A DNA stretch of 64,000 nucleotides from Roseibium sp. Sym1. GTDB taxonomy: Bacteria; Pseudomonadota; Alphaproteobacteria; Rhizobiales; Stappiaceae. The notes below the pieces were generated by a model. The model had not been told where the DNA came from and searched no databases. It was given only the letters and a program-made list of their open reading frames with translations. Location: assembly GCF_027359675.1 (NCBI RefSeq), contig NZ_CP114786.1, forward strand, positions 4,066,501 to 4,130,500, given 5' to 3'. Below, in pieces: positions 35,108 to 45,204 of this stretch; within the stretch, counting starts at the first letter, position 1; the number at the start of each line of letters is the position of its first letter. A program made the position numbers and the translations under genes.

Positions 35108-36313
35108 TTAGAGGGCCTGCCCCTGTGCGGTCAGCTTGGCGAGCCGGCGCTTGCCGTCCTCGACCGCGTTGCGGATTTCCTCGGAATTCTTGGTCGACAT
35201 CTCGCGCATCTCGTTGATGATCTCGCGGGAATGGACCTGAAAGTTCACGACGCTGTCGACCAGCTTCTTGACCGAAGCGGCCGCGACCGTCGGGCCGTAC
35301 CCGGCCTTCAGGGCCTCCTGCTGGACCGTGTCGCCGATCTCCGCCAGCGTCTCCAGGCTCTTGTTGATGCCGTCCTTCATGGCGTTCAGCGTTTCGGTGG
35401 ATTCATGCAGGCCCTGCAGACCGGTGAAGGACGCGTTGAGCGCCGTCAGAACGGATTCGTTGGTCGAGAAGAAGCTGACCGACTGGGCGTAGACCCGTTC
35501 CTTGGCATTGGTGGTCTGTACAAGGCGCGCCATGATCACTTCCGACGTGTTGTAGCCGACCGTCAGGTTGTCGGAGAGGTCCTTGGCGATCTGGTAGCGC
35601 TTGTCCTCATCCTGCATCTCGCGCAGCTTTTCATCGCGGGCCAGCTCGAGCCGGGCTTTCTGTGCCGGGTCGTCGCCGGCATAGGCTTCGACCTCGCCGG
35701 AGGCCGCTTCAAGGGCCGCCTTGGACGCGCCGAGTTTCTCGGTGGCCATGTTCAGGATCTCGAGCGCGGTCACCTCGGCCTGCTTCAGCGCGCCGCGGAA
35801 GTCGCGATAGGCTTCGAGGATGGTCTGTTCGCGCTCGATCTGGTCCTTGGTGGCCCTGGCAACATCCTTGTAGGTGCCGCGGATGTCGTCGAAACGGTCC
35901 GAAATGGTGCCGCGGCGCATGTCGCGCCATTTGTTGGAAAGGTTCTCGGTGAAGGAGATCCTGCCGTCGGCCAGCTGGTCGACCAGGGCCTTGGCGTCGT
36001 CGCGGATGGTGTTGAAGGCCTCGGTGATTTCCTCGTAGCGCTCGCCGATGTCCATCTGCCGAACCTGGGTGCGGACAACCTCGTTGAAATTGGATGCCTG
36101 GGCGAGCGTGCGCGAAATGATCAGGACCTTGTCGGGGGAGAGATCGGAGATCTGTTCCAGAAGTGCGTTGATCGGGGCGTCCGCCTCGCTCTCCGGCGTG
36201 ATGCCGATGTCGCGCAGCGTCGACAGGGCCCGATCGAGATACTGGAGCGGGGAGAAACCGCCGGCCGGCGCCGTTGCATTTTCGGGTGTTTGTGAAGCTG
36301 GCGCGTCTGTCAT
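35108..36313 (-). CDS. TelA-like toxic-anion-resistance-related helical protein
   Basis: I start at 36313 (M-T-D-A-P-A-S), with GGAGG at about 8 nt upstream, giving 401 residues. It is soluble and almost all helical. The middle and C-terminal pattern (long amphipathic helices with Q-T-T-N-A, F-F-S-T-N-E, L-T-A-L-N-A-S-F-T) resembles TelA/YaaN proteins, but identity is low by eye. It heads the three-gene cassette and diverges from a mechanosensitive channel gene. A membrane-stress role fits both neighbours but is inference. Confidence 0.7.
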   Translation of the reverse strand: MTDAPASQTPENATAPAGGFSPLQYLDRALSTLRDIGITPESEADAPINALLEQISDLSPDKVLIISRTLAQASNFNEVVRTQVRQMDIGERYEEITEAFNTIRDDAKALVDQLADGRISFTENLSNKWRDMRRGTISDRFDDIRGTYKDVARATKDQIEREQTILEAYRDFRGALKQAEVTALEILNMATEKLGASKAALEAASGEVEAYAGDDPAQKARLELARDEKLREMQDEDKRYQIAKDLSDNLTVGYNTSEVIMARLVQTTNAKERVYAQSVSFFSTNESVLTALNASFTGLQGLHESTETLNAMKDGINKSLETLAEIGDTVQQEALKAGYGPTVAAASVKKLVDSVVNFQVHSREIINEMREMSTKNSEEIRNAVEDGKRRLAKLTAQGQAL

Positions 36314-36703
36314 GTCCTGACCTCCTCGAAAGACGGCGGCGTTCAATCAGCAAGTGTGCCGCATCGTCCTGTAAATCTCTTATAGGGGCATGTTAGGGCA
36401 GGCTTACGCCGCTCTGTCAACGGCTTGGCGCCGATTTCGGCCCGGGGCCGGACAGACATCCGAGCCTGTTGCGGAAAATCAATAGGATGCTTTTGCGACA
36501 GTGTCATTTCGATCGCCTGCAATATCCGTCAGGCCGCGCGACAGCCCCTGCCGGCCGGTGAACAGGCGGCATCCTGCCGGTTTTGCTCTTCCCGGAAAAG
36601 ACGGCTAGCCTGATGGCGAGTCCGTTGCTTGAGTGTCTCCCAAATTTCGGCCTGTCGGGGACACCGGACAACGTTGCGACTGATCACGAACTGGCTGGCA
36701 TTC

Positions 36704-39118
36704 ATGTTTCCTTTCACAACGGTGTTCTGGCAGGTGCTCAGGGGTGCCATCATGCTGCTCCTGCTGACATGCGGCCCCTTGCAGGCGCAGGGTGAAGATG
36801 CGGGGCCACCGGCGGCACCCGCCGGGTCGACCGATCTGTTCGAGCGGACCACCACGGCCCTCCAGGACCGGGTCGTGTCTGCCAACACACTGGAGCAGCT
36901 TCGCACCCAGCTGGTGGCGGTGCGTGACCGCAACGCGGCGATCGTCAACCGGGGAGACATTCGCGCAAGCGCCCTGGAGGCGCAGCTGGAAAGCCTCGGG
37001 CCGCCGCCGCCCGAAGGACAGGTCGAGGCGGAGGAGATCGCGGCAAGACGCAAGGAGCTGACAAACGCGCTGGCCGAGGCAAACGCTCCCGTGCGCCAGG
37101 CCAACGAGCAGCTCGGCCAGGCCGAGTTCTTCATCCGGCAGGTGGACAGGCAGCTGCGGTCCCGGAAATTCGACACGCTGCTGTTGCGCTATCCCTCACC
37201 GCTGTTTCCGTCGACATGGTCCGCCGGCATCCGGGAGATCTCCGATTATGTGAAGAGATTCGAACGTGATGTCGCCAGCGAGCTGGCCCGTCCGAGTATC
37301 TCCAAGAAGCTGAACGAGACAGTGCCGCTCGCCATTGGTCTTGCGGTCTTCGGGTTGTTGTTCCTGACGGTCCTGCAGCATCCGGTCTCCAGGGCGCTGA
37401 AACTCTACTGCAACCGGCCGGCCACCGGTATCAAGGCGCTGCTCCTGGGACTGACCTACAATGCCAGCTTCATCGTCCTGCCGACCATTGGGGCGGTGAT
37501 CCTGATCTCCGCCTTTCCCGTCCTGGGCATCTATCCGAATTCCGCGCGCACAGCGACCCTGGCGATACCCGCGATGGCGCTCTTCCTGATCATCGCCAAC
37601 TGGATCGGTCATACGCTTTTCGCGCCCGGTCAGAGCCGCTGGCGCCTGCTTGACCTGGACGAGCGCGACGCCCGGCGCGGATTGCGCCTGTGCCAGGGAC
37701 TTGGCATCTTCCTGACGCTCGAGATCGCCCTGGAGGCGCTGCAACGGGACAACACCTTAAGCGAGGCCACCGTCTCGGCGCTGTCCGCGCCACCCCTGCT
37801 GCTGGCCGCGGTGCTTTTGTGGCTGCTGGCCGGCGTCATACGCTCCAGCGAGGAAGACGCGGTGCACCAGGTGGCGGAACCGGCCCAGGAAGATGACGAG
37901 GAGATAGAAGAAGCCTATGTCAAACCTCAGGAATCGGGGTTCCTTCTGTTCCTGTCGCTGTTGATGAAGGCCTCGGCGATACTGGCGGTCTGCGTGACTC
38001 TGGTCGGCTATGTGCAACTGGCCCGCGCCGCCATCATTCCGGTGATCATGACGGCGGCACAGCTTGGCATCGGCTTCATGCTCTATCACTTTGTCCTGGT
38101 CATCGTGAAAACGGCGATGCGGCGTGAGGATGACGCGCCGCCGGTCTTTCTCTCGATGGGTCTGATCGTCGTCCTGACGCTGATCTTTGCGCCGCTGATT
38201 GCACTGACCTGGGGTGCGCGCGGAACGGACATCGTCGAGGTCTGGCGTCTCTTCACGGAGGGCGTGCAACTCGGCGATATCCAGCTGTCCCTCGACAGCT
38301 TCATTGTCCTGGTGGCGGTGTTCGGGATCGGCGTCGTGCTCACCAGGTGGCTGCAGAACCTCCTGAAAAACACCGTGCTGCCGCAGACGCGCATGGACAA
38401 GGGGGCCCAGAATGCGATCGCCACCGGAACGGGCTATGTCGGCCTGACCCTGGCGTCGCTGGTCGCGGTGTCCACGGCCGGTCTCAACCTTTCCAGCCTG
38501 GCGGTGGTCGCCGGGGCGCTGTCGGTCGGCATCGGCTTCGGCCTGCAGACCATCGTGTCGAATTTCGTGTCCGGGATCATCCTGCTGATCGAACGGCCGA
38601 TCAAGGAAGGGGACTGGATCGAGGTGTCCGGCCAGTCGGGCTATGTGCGCAAGATCTCGGTCCGGTCGACCCGGATCGAAACCTTCGACCGTCATGACGT
38701 CATCATTCCGAATTCGGACCTGATTGCCGGCACCGTTCGCAACATGACCCTGAGCAACAAGCAGGGGCGGCTGATGCTGCCGGTGCGGGTCGCCTATGGC
38801 AGCGACCTGGACAAGGTCAAGGCGATCCTTCTGGACGCGGCCCGCGGGCATTACACCATCGCCCGCTACCCCGCGCCCTTTGTCCTGTTCACGGGACTGG
38901 GCGACAGCGCGCTCAATTTCGAGCTGCGCTGTTACCTGAAGGACGTCAACAACATCCTGACGACCCAGTCGGATCTCATGTTCACCGTCTACAACGAACT
39001 CGGCAAGGCAGGCGTGGAGATTCCGTTCCCTCAGCGCGACCTGCACATCAAGGACGTGGACAAGCTGGTCACGGCCCTGGGAGCAGGGAAGGGGGCCGAA
39101 TTCGCGCCGGCCTCGTGA
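36704..39118 (+). CDS. MscS family mechanosensitive channel with DUF3772 N-terminal domain
   Basis: The long reading frame allows starts at 36629, 36704 and 36752; I give 36704, and the signal-peptide-like stretch M-L-L-L-L-T-C-G-P-L-Q-A-Q makes 36752 plausible too. The periplasmic part has a coiled-coil helix region. About ten transmembrane segments follow. The MscS core is clear: G-I-G-F-G-L-Q-T-I-V-S-N-F-V-S-G-I-I-L-L-I-E-R-P-I, the pore helix and G-D-W-I-E-V. It should act in the inner membrane as an osmotic-downshock valve. It diverges from the TelA-like cassette. Confidence 0.88.
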   Translation: MFPFTTVFWQVLRGAIMLLLLTCGPLQAQGEDAGPPAAPAGSTDLFERTTTALQDRVVSANTLEQLRTQLVAVRDRNAAIVNRGDIRASALEAQLESLGPPPPEGQVEAEEIAARRKELTNALAEANAPVRQANEQLGQAEFFIRQVDRQLRSRKFDTLLLRYPSPLFPSTWSAGIREISDYVKRFERDVASELARPSISKKLNETVPLAIGLAVFGLLFLTVLQHPVSRALKLYCNRPATGIKALLLGLTYNASFIVLPTIGAVILISAFPVLGIYPNSARTATLAIPAMALFLIIANWIGHTLFAPGQSRWRLLDLDERDARRGLRLCQGLGIFLTLEIALEALQRDNTLSEATVSALSAPPLLLAAVLLWLLAGVIRSSEEDAVHQVAEPAQEDDEEIEEAYVKPQESGFLLFLSLLMKASAILAVCVTLVGYVQLARAAIIPVIMTAAQLGIGFMLYHFVLVIVKTAMRREDDAPPVFLSMGLIVVLTLIFAPLIALTWGARGTDIVEVWRLFTEGVQLGDIQLSLDSFIVLVAVFGIGVVLTRWLQNLLKNTVLPQTRMDKGAQNAIATGTGYVGLTLASLVAVSTAGLNLSSLAVVAGALSVGIGFGLQTIVSNFVSGIILLIERPIKEGDWIEVSGQSGYVRKISVRSTRIETFDRHDVIIPNSDLIAGTVRNMTLSNKQGRLMLPVRVAYGSDLDKVKAILLDAARGHYTIARYPAPFVLFTGLGDSALNFELRCYLKDVNNILTTQSDLMFTVYNELGKAGVEIPFPQRDLHIKDVDKLVTALGAGKGAEFAPAS

Positions 39119-39124
39119 AGCCCG

Positions 39125-40057
<933 letters not shown>

Positions 40058-40166
40058 GGCGCGGGCCTTTCTTATTCTCAAATTCCGGCGTTTCCGGCCG
40101 GGTCTGTCCTGCCGGTCTTATAGGCGCCGGGCTTTCGGGCGCCAAGGCCGGAATTTGTCCGGATGG

Positions 40167-41090
40167 TCAAAAAGATTGCAGGGCGTCCCAACTGAGATCC
40201 TCTGCCAGGGCGCCCGTGCTGGCGAGAGTCAGGGCGGCGGCGGCAAGACCATAGGGCACCGCGTCGCCCAGAGTGGTGCCGCGCGCAAGGGCTGCGATTG
40301 TCGCCGCCATGAGCGCGTCGCCGGCACCGGTCACATCGACGATCCGGGTGACCTGCGGCGTGAAGCGGCTGATTGTCCCGTCGTCCAGAACCAGAATATC
40401 GGCCGCGCCGCTGGTCAGCACGAAGCGGCGCAAACCGGTCTGCGCCAGTGCCGAGGCGAGAGCTTCCGGGGCGGTCTCACGGTCAAGTGCGGTCAGCGCG
40501 GCGGCTTCGCCGCGGTTCAGCATCAGGCATTCAAGGTCACCCAGCAACGGCTTCAGGCGCGGTGCCTTGGCATCGGACACCGCATTGGCGATCAGGCGGT
40601 GCGATCCCAGACGCGCGCCCAGCCGGACCAGCATCGCCTCCGGCAGATTGGCATCGACGAACCAGATCGTTTCCTTCGGCAGGGTGCCCAGGAGCTCGTC
40701 GATAATGCCGTCGAAGAGATCCGGCGGCGCTTCGGCGAGGACACGGTCGTCGACACAGGCCGCCGTCAGGGCGCCGCTCGGCCCGTGCAGGGCGAGATAC
40801 TGCCCGGTGACGAAGCCCGGCCGGGTCCTGACCGCGAGGCGAATGCCTTCGCCCTCCAACTGACCCGTCAGTGCCTGTGCCGCGCCGTCATCACCGAGGG
40901 CGCCGACCAGCCGTGTCGGCACGCCGAGGCGCACCAGGGCACGCGCCAGGTTGGTTGCAACCCCGCCGGGCCTGGCACTGAGCCGGGCCGGGGTCGAGGT
41001 TTCCGGCCGGATCGGCTCGCGCGCATGGGCGATGGTGTCATGATGGATCGCGCCGACAGCGACGACCGGGCAGGCGGGTGAAGTGGTCAC
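40167..41090 (-). CDS. PfkB family carbohydrate kinase, probable pseudouridine kinase
   Basis: The GTG start at 41090 gives 307 residues. The PfkB signature is D-V-T-G-A-G-D-A-L-M-A-A with the catalytic Asp, and the N-terminal R-P-G-G-V-A-T-N-L-A-R-A-L. Position directly upstream of psuG on the same strand makes pseudouridine the likely substrate (genomic-context inference); the sequence alone would also allow another nucleoside or sugar. Confidence 0.83.
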   Translation of the reverse strand: MTTSPACPVVAVGAIHHDTIAHAREPIRPETSTPARLSARPGGVATNLARALVRLGVPTRLVGALGDDGAAQALTGQLEGEGIRLAVRTRPGFVTGQYLALHGPSGALTAACVDDRVLAEAPPDLFDGIIDELLGTLPKETIWFVDANLPEAMLVRLGARLGSHRLIANAVSDAKAPRLKPLLGDLECLMLNRGEAAALTALDRETAPEALASALAQTGLRRFVLTSGAADILVLDDGTISRFTPQVTRIVDVTGAGDALMAATIAALARGTTLGDAVPYGLAAAALTLASTGALAEDLSWDALQSF

Positions 41091-41255
41091 GTCCGGAACA
41101 GGGCTCTCTCTGGCGGTCCGTGGGCTCCCGGAGGCGGGATCTTGCGGACGCTGACATGTCTGACAGGCGGGCTAGCAGATAAGCGGGAGGGCGGCAACCG
41201 GTTCGGGCGGGCGGATGACACTGTCAAAGCGGAACGTGCTAGGACGGATGGCGGA

Positions 41256-41750
41256 TCACACGCCGCCCGTTTTCCGCATCGCTGCCTCTTCCTGGGCGCG
41301 CTGTTTGGCGGCAAGCTGTTCCTTGATTTCGGAAAGATCGCCCTTGGGTGTTTTTGGGTTGGACGGGTTGTCCGGGATCAGCTCGACCAGGACCGGGTTC
41401 GGGTAGTGGTCAAGGGTGGCGCCGGAGACGCTGTCGACACCGACGCCAATGACGCCGCCGATCAGGACATTGCCCGCCATGCCGGCGACACCGCCCGGAG
41501 CGACCTTGGTGCCCACGTGTATGGTCTGGGTCTTGTAGCCGTCCTTGGAGACGGTGACCGAAAACTCCTGCTTGCGGGAGACCTGGAGCGAGCATGGCGA
41601 CGTGTTGCAGGTCAGGCCGATCGACGTGGCGATCTGCGCCCCCTCGGGCGAGGCATAGACCATCACGGTTTCATTGGTGCCACGCGTGGCAGTGGCGCAG
41701 CCGGCCAGGCCGAACGCCAGTGCGGCGCACAGCAAATTGCGAATTTTCAT
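41256..41750 (-). CDS. PEGA-like lipoprotein
   Basis: I start at 41750 (M-K-I-R-N-L-L-C-A-A-L-A) for a clear lipoprotein signal with lipobox L-A-G-C. A small beta domain follows (S-P-E-G-A-Q-I-A, C-N-T-S-P-C, V-T-V-S-K-D-G-Y-K), which is the PEGA pattern with an internal disulfide-sized Cys pair. A hydrophobic Gly/Val-rich helix (G-G-V-A-G-M-A-G-N-V-L-I-G-G-V-I-G-V-G-V) and a charged C-terminal helix complete it. It appears transcribed alone. Confidence 0.8.
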   Translation of the reverse strand: MKIRNLLCAALAFGLAGCATATRGTNETVMVYASPEGAQIATSIGLTCNTSPCSLQVSRKQEFSVTVSKDGYKTQTIHVGTKVAPGGVAGMAGNVLIGGVIGVGVDSVSGATLDHYPNPVLVELIPDNPSNPKTPKGDLSEIKEQLAAKQRAQEEAAMRKTGGV

Positions 41751-42053
41751 GGTGTTGGCTCCCCAGCCGGTTTCCTCAAGAGCTGCTATCTCTAGACGAA
41801 ATGCGGCCGGGGGCACAATCGATTTTTCGCGTCTTGGTTGTTTCGTTGGTGCCCTGTTGGTGCCTTTGGCAACGGTCTGCGGCGCTCAAACAATCGGTGG
41901 TGAGAATGCGTGGTTTGAAGGCTTTGAAGCCAGCCTCGAAGCACGCCCGGTGACTTGAAGCGCGCCTGACCTGAGACCCGAGGTTCCTCCGTTTTGGCGC
42001 GGAGCCCATCATGTATGCGAACTATCTCCCTGCATTCGATGGGCAATTCCATG

Positions 42054-42866
42054 TCAGGGTTCTTCGACGTCCAAAACCGATGCACCGTCGCTGATTGTGT
42101 TCTCGATCAACGAGAGTAGTTCACTGCGAATGTGACCGCTCCGGGCACTGTACAGCCCAATGCGCTTCATCGCCTGACGGACATTGATGTCCCGGCCCAG
42201 GAATTCCAGCGCCACCTTGGAGGCGCCGGGCTTTCGGCCGCGCCGGGTCGGGCCGCCGGTCTGAATACCGACCAGAATGTCGAGCCGGTTGCGGTGGCTG
42301 GGATAGAGCGTTGCCTGCGTGATAGAGTTCACTTCGAGCGACTCGTATTCCAGAATGTAGATCCGGTCGGCAAGGTAGAATATCGCGCCATCGTATTTAT
42401 GCATGCCACGCGACCGGCCGGTTTCCTGGTCGCGCAGCAGTTCGATGTTTTTCCAGTAAAAGCGCTCGTCTTCCTTGTAAATGGACACCAGCGACCGGAT
42501 CACCTGCCCCGGATTGCTGAAGGAATAGAAGTAGCGGAAATAATAACCGACGTATTTGTCGAGCCCCTGGCTACGCTGATAGAGCCTATCGAGATGGCGC
42601 AGGGGTTTCTTGAGTTCTTCCTGCTCCATCGGTTTTCGTTTGAGCGATACTATGTTTTCGAATTGCTGCGGCTCCATGAGCAATTCAGACTCGGACACAC
42701 CGAAGAAATCGCAGATCCGGCGCATGTTGTGGCGTGAGGGGTGGGAAGCGCCAGCCAGGTATTTGTTGAATTGCTGTCGGTTGATCTGGAGCCTGCGGCA
42801 GACCTCCGCAATCGACGAATGATAGCCGCACAAAAGGGCTAGGTTTGTTCGCAACTCGTCGGACAT
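42054..42866 (-). CDS. XRE-type helix-turn-helix regulator with long C-terminal domain
   Basis: The 270-residue protein begins with an HTH: S-S-I-A-E-V-C-R-R-L-Q-I-N-R-Q-Q-F-N-K-Y-L, then H-P-S-R-H-N-M-R-R-I-C-D-F-F-G. The C-terminal ~190 residues contain D-K-Y-V-G-Y-Y-F-R-Y-F-Y-S-F and I-L-E-Y-E-S-L, an uncharacterised sensing or dimerisation domain. It diverges from a CocE-type hydrolase. Operators of one class lie upstream of it and upstream of the peptide-binding gene at 45205, so it likely controls both (inference). Confidence 0.85.
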   Translation of the reverse strand: MSDELRTNLALLCGYHSSIAEVCRRLQINRQQFNKYLAGASHPSRHNMRRICDFFGVSESELLMEPQQFENIVSLKRKPMEQEELKKPLRHLDRLYQRSQGLDKYVGYYFRYFYSFSNPGQVIRSLVSIYKEDERFYWKNIELLRDQETGRSRGMHKYDGAIFYLADRIYILEYESLEVNSITQATLYPSHRNRLDILVGIQTGGPTRRGRKPGASKVALEFLGRDINVRQAMKRIGLYSARSGHIRSELLSLIENTISDGASVLDVEEP

Positions 42867-42889
42867 GATGAAACGTAAGTTGAAGTCAT

Positions 42890-42918
42890 TTTCGCGTCAA
42901 GTCGCGAAATCGAGCGAA
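42890..42918. promoter_or_regulatory. three-half-site operator, regulator/hydrolase side
   Basis: TTTCGCG (42890-42896) and CGCGAAA (42903-42909) face each other over 6 bp. A third GCGAA starts exactly 10 bp after the second half-site's GCGAA. The same architecture recurs at 45038-45066. Confidence 0.7.
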
Positions 42919-43000
42919 GTTGTGTCGTGATGAACGAACGTTAGGCTCAGACCCTGCCCGCGCGACGCGTGCGGGATCATATCTGTGCAATGGAGACAGC

Positions 43001-45022
43001 ATGAAACACATGCGGGCATTCCCTCACCGGGTCAGGGAAATCCACCATATCGAGATCGCCATGCCCGATGGCTGCCGCCTTGCTGCGCGCATCTGGATGC
43101 CCGAAGGCGCGGAACAGGCACCGGTGCCCGCCATCCTGGAATACCTGCCCTACCGCAAGAACGATTTCACTGCGGCGCGCGATGCATCGATGCAGCCCTA
43201 CCTGGCAGAGCACGGATATGCGGTGATCCGGCTTGATCTGCGCGGTGCAGGAGATTCCGAGGGGCTGTTGGTGGATGAGTATCTGCCGCAGGAGTTGCAG
43301 GACGGCTGCGATGCCATCGCATGGATTGCCGAACAGCCCTGGTGCGACGGCAATGTTGGCGTAATCGGCATTTCTTGGGGTGGGTTCAACGGACTGCAGA
43401 TCGCAGCCCTGCAACCGCCCGCGCTGAAGGCGGTAATCACGCTGTGTTCGACCGACGACCGCTACGCCGACGACGTTCACTACATGGGAGGCTGCCTGTT
43501 GGGTGAACAACTCAGCTGGGCCTCGATCATGTTCGGCCGCAACACGCTGCCGCCGGATCCGGCCAATGTCGGCAATAAATGGCGCGAAATGTGGCTCGAA
43601 CGGCTCGATGGCAGCGGATTGTGGTTGAAGAACTGGCTTGAGCATCAGCGCCGCGACAGCTTCTGGAAACATGGCTCGATATGCGAAGACTGGGCGAAGG
43701 TCCAGGTGCCGGTTTACGCGGTTTCCGGCTGGGCGGACGGATACTGCCGGTCGGTCTTCCGGCTGATAGAGCACTTGCAAGGGCCGAAAAAGGGGCTGGT
43801 TGGCCCTTGGGCGCATCGCTATCCGCATCTGGGAGAGCCGGGCCCGGCCATCGGTTTCTTGCAGGAGGAGCTACGCTGGTGGGATCACTGGCTGAAGGGG
43901 CATGACACCGGGATCATGGACGAGCCGATGCTGCGGCTTTTCATGCAGGACAGCGTCCCGCCGCAAGGCCATTATGCGATGCGCCCAGGGCGGTGGATTG
44001 CGGAACCGTCCTGGCCGTCGCCGCACATCACCCGCACCCGGGTTTACCTGACACCGGAAGGCGGGTTGAGCATGACCCCGCGTGCCGAAGATGCGGTTTT
44101 GACGCATCGAAGCCCGGCGGATGTGGGCATGGCGTCAGGCAAGTGGTGTGGCTACGGCAGGCCGGGCGACGCGCCGGTGGATCAGCGCCGCGACGATGCG
44201 GGCAGCTTGTGCTTTGAAATGGCGGTGCCCGAAGAAGGACTGGAGTTTGCCGGGGACGCGAATGTGCACCTGCGGCTGAGTGTGAACAAGCCGGTGGCCC
44301 AGATCGCTGCCAGGATTGTTGACGTTCATCCTGACGGCAGCGCCACGCGTCTGTCTTTCGGAGTGCTGAACCTCACCCATCAAGAGGGGCACGAAACGCC
44401 AAAGACGGTTGAGCCTGGGCGGATCTATCAGGTGGTGATCCCGATGAAACACGTCGCCCAATCCCTTCCAGCCGGCCATCGATTGCGGCTGGCATTGTCC
44501 AGCAGCTATTTTCCGATGATTTGGCCGGCGCCCGAGCCGGTGACGATCTCCATTCATACTGAGGGCAGCGCGCTGGAGCTGCCGCTGCGCCAATCCTCGA
44601 AGCTGGATACCCAGCTCGCGCCCTTCGATGAACCGGTTGCCGGATCACCCCTGGCCACAGAACAGATCGAGGCGCCCGAAACATATGTCCGCATCGTTGA
44701 GGACGCGGCTTTGGGAGAGGTTCAGATGCAAATTGCCATGGACGCGGGTATCTCCCGCCTCTTGGCGAACGATCTCACCATCCACACCCAGGGATACGAG
44801 ACCTATGGCGTATCTCTGCAGGACCTGAGCGCCTCTTGGGGACGAACCGAGTGGCATTACGGCCTGAGCCGCGGCGACTGGTCGGTCTGTTCAAAAACCG
44901 AAACCTCCCTGCATGCCGATGCCGGGGCTTTTGTCATCGAGGCCAGGCTGCGCGCCTGGGAGGGGGACGCGCTGATCGTCGATAACCACTGGACGGAGAG
45001 GATTGAGCGGGATCATGTGTGA
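43001..45022 (+). CDS. CocE/NonD family alpha/beta hydrolase
   Basis: I start at ATG 43001 (M-K-H-M-R-A-F), with GGAGA upstream, giving 673 residues. The N-terminal hydrolase domain has a catalytic set S125 (G-I-S-W-G-G), D246 (S-G-W-A-D-G) and H272 (W-A-H), as in cocaine esterase/X-Pro dipeptidyl acyl-peptidases. The C-terminal jelly-roll domain starts near residue 390. There is no signal peptide, so it is cytosolic. It sits between the XRE regulator and a peptide-binding protein, so an imported amide or ester may be its substrate (inference). Confidence 0.88.
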   Translation: MKHMRAFPHRVREIHHIEIAMPDGCRLAARIWMPEGAEQAPVPAILEYLPYRKNDFTAARDASMQPYLAEHGYAVIRLDLRGAGDSEGLLVDEYLPQELQDGCDAIAWIAEQPWCDGNVGVIGISWGGFNGLQIAALQPPALKAVITLCSTDDRYADDVHYMGGCLLGEQLSWASIMFGRNTLPPDPANVGNKWREMWLERLDGSGLWLKNWLEHQRRDSFWKHGSICEDWAKVQVPVYAVSGWADGYCRSVFRLIEHLQGPKKGLVGPWAHRYPHLGEPGPAIGFLQEELRWWDHWLKGHDTGIMDEPMLRLFMQDSVPPQGHYAMRPGRWIAEPSWPSPHITRTRVYLTPEGGLSMTPRAEDAVLTHRSPADVGMASGKWCGYGRPGDAPVDQRRDDAGSLCFEMAVPEEGLEFAGDANVHLRLSVNKPVAQIAARIVDVHPDGSATRLSFGVLNLTHQEGHETPKTVEPGRIYQVVIPMKHVAQSLPAGHRLRLALSSSYFPMIWPAPEPVTISIHTEGSALELPLRQSSKLDTQLAPFDEPVAGSPLATEQIEAPETYVRIVEDAALGEVQMQIAMDAGISRLLANDLTIHTQGYETYGVSLQDLSASWGRTEWHYGLSRGDWSVCSKTETSLHADAGAFVIEARLRAWEGDALIVDNHWTERIERDHV

Positions 45023-45037
45023 GCGACTTTATGCTCT

Positions 45038-45066
45038 TTTCGCGTCATCTCGCGAAAGTGTGCGAA
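45038..45066. promoter_or_regulatory. three-half-site operator, peptide-binding-protein side
   Basis: TTTCGCG (45038-45044) and CGCGAAA (45051-45057) over 6 bp, plus GCGAA 10 bp on (45062-45066). It is identical in layout to 42890-42918 and lies between the hydrolase stop and the next gene. Confidence 0.7.
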
Positions 45067-45204
45067 ATTTACGTACTGTCCGGACCGTGCCACGATTTTT
45101 TCAGGGACACAGCCCGATCAGGCAGGTTGTGACACGCATGACAGCAAAACGCCGAACGTAGGGGACGACGGCGTACCTATTAGGATCAAGCAAGGGAGGC
45201 GACA

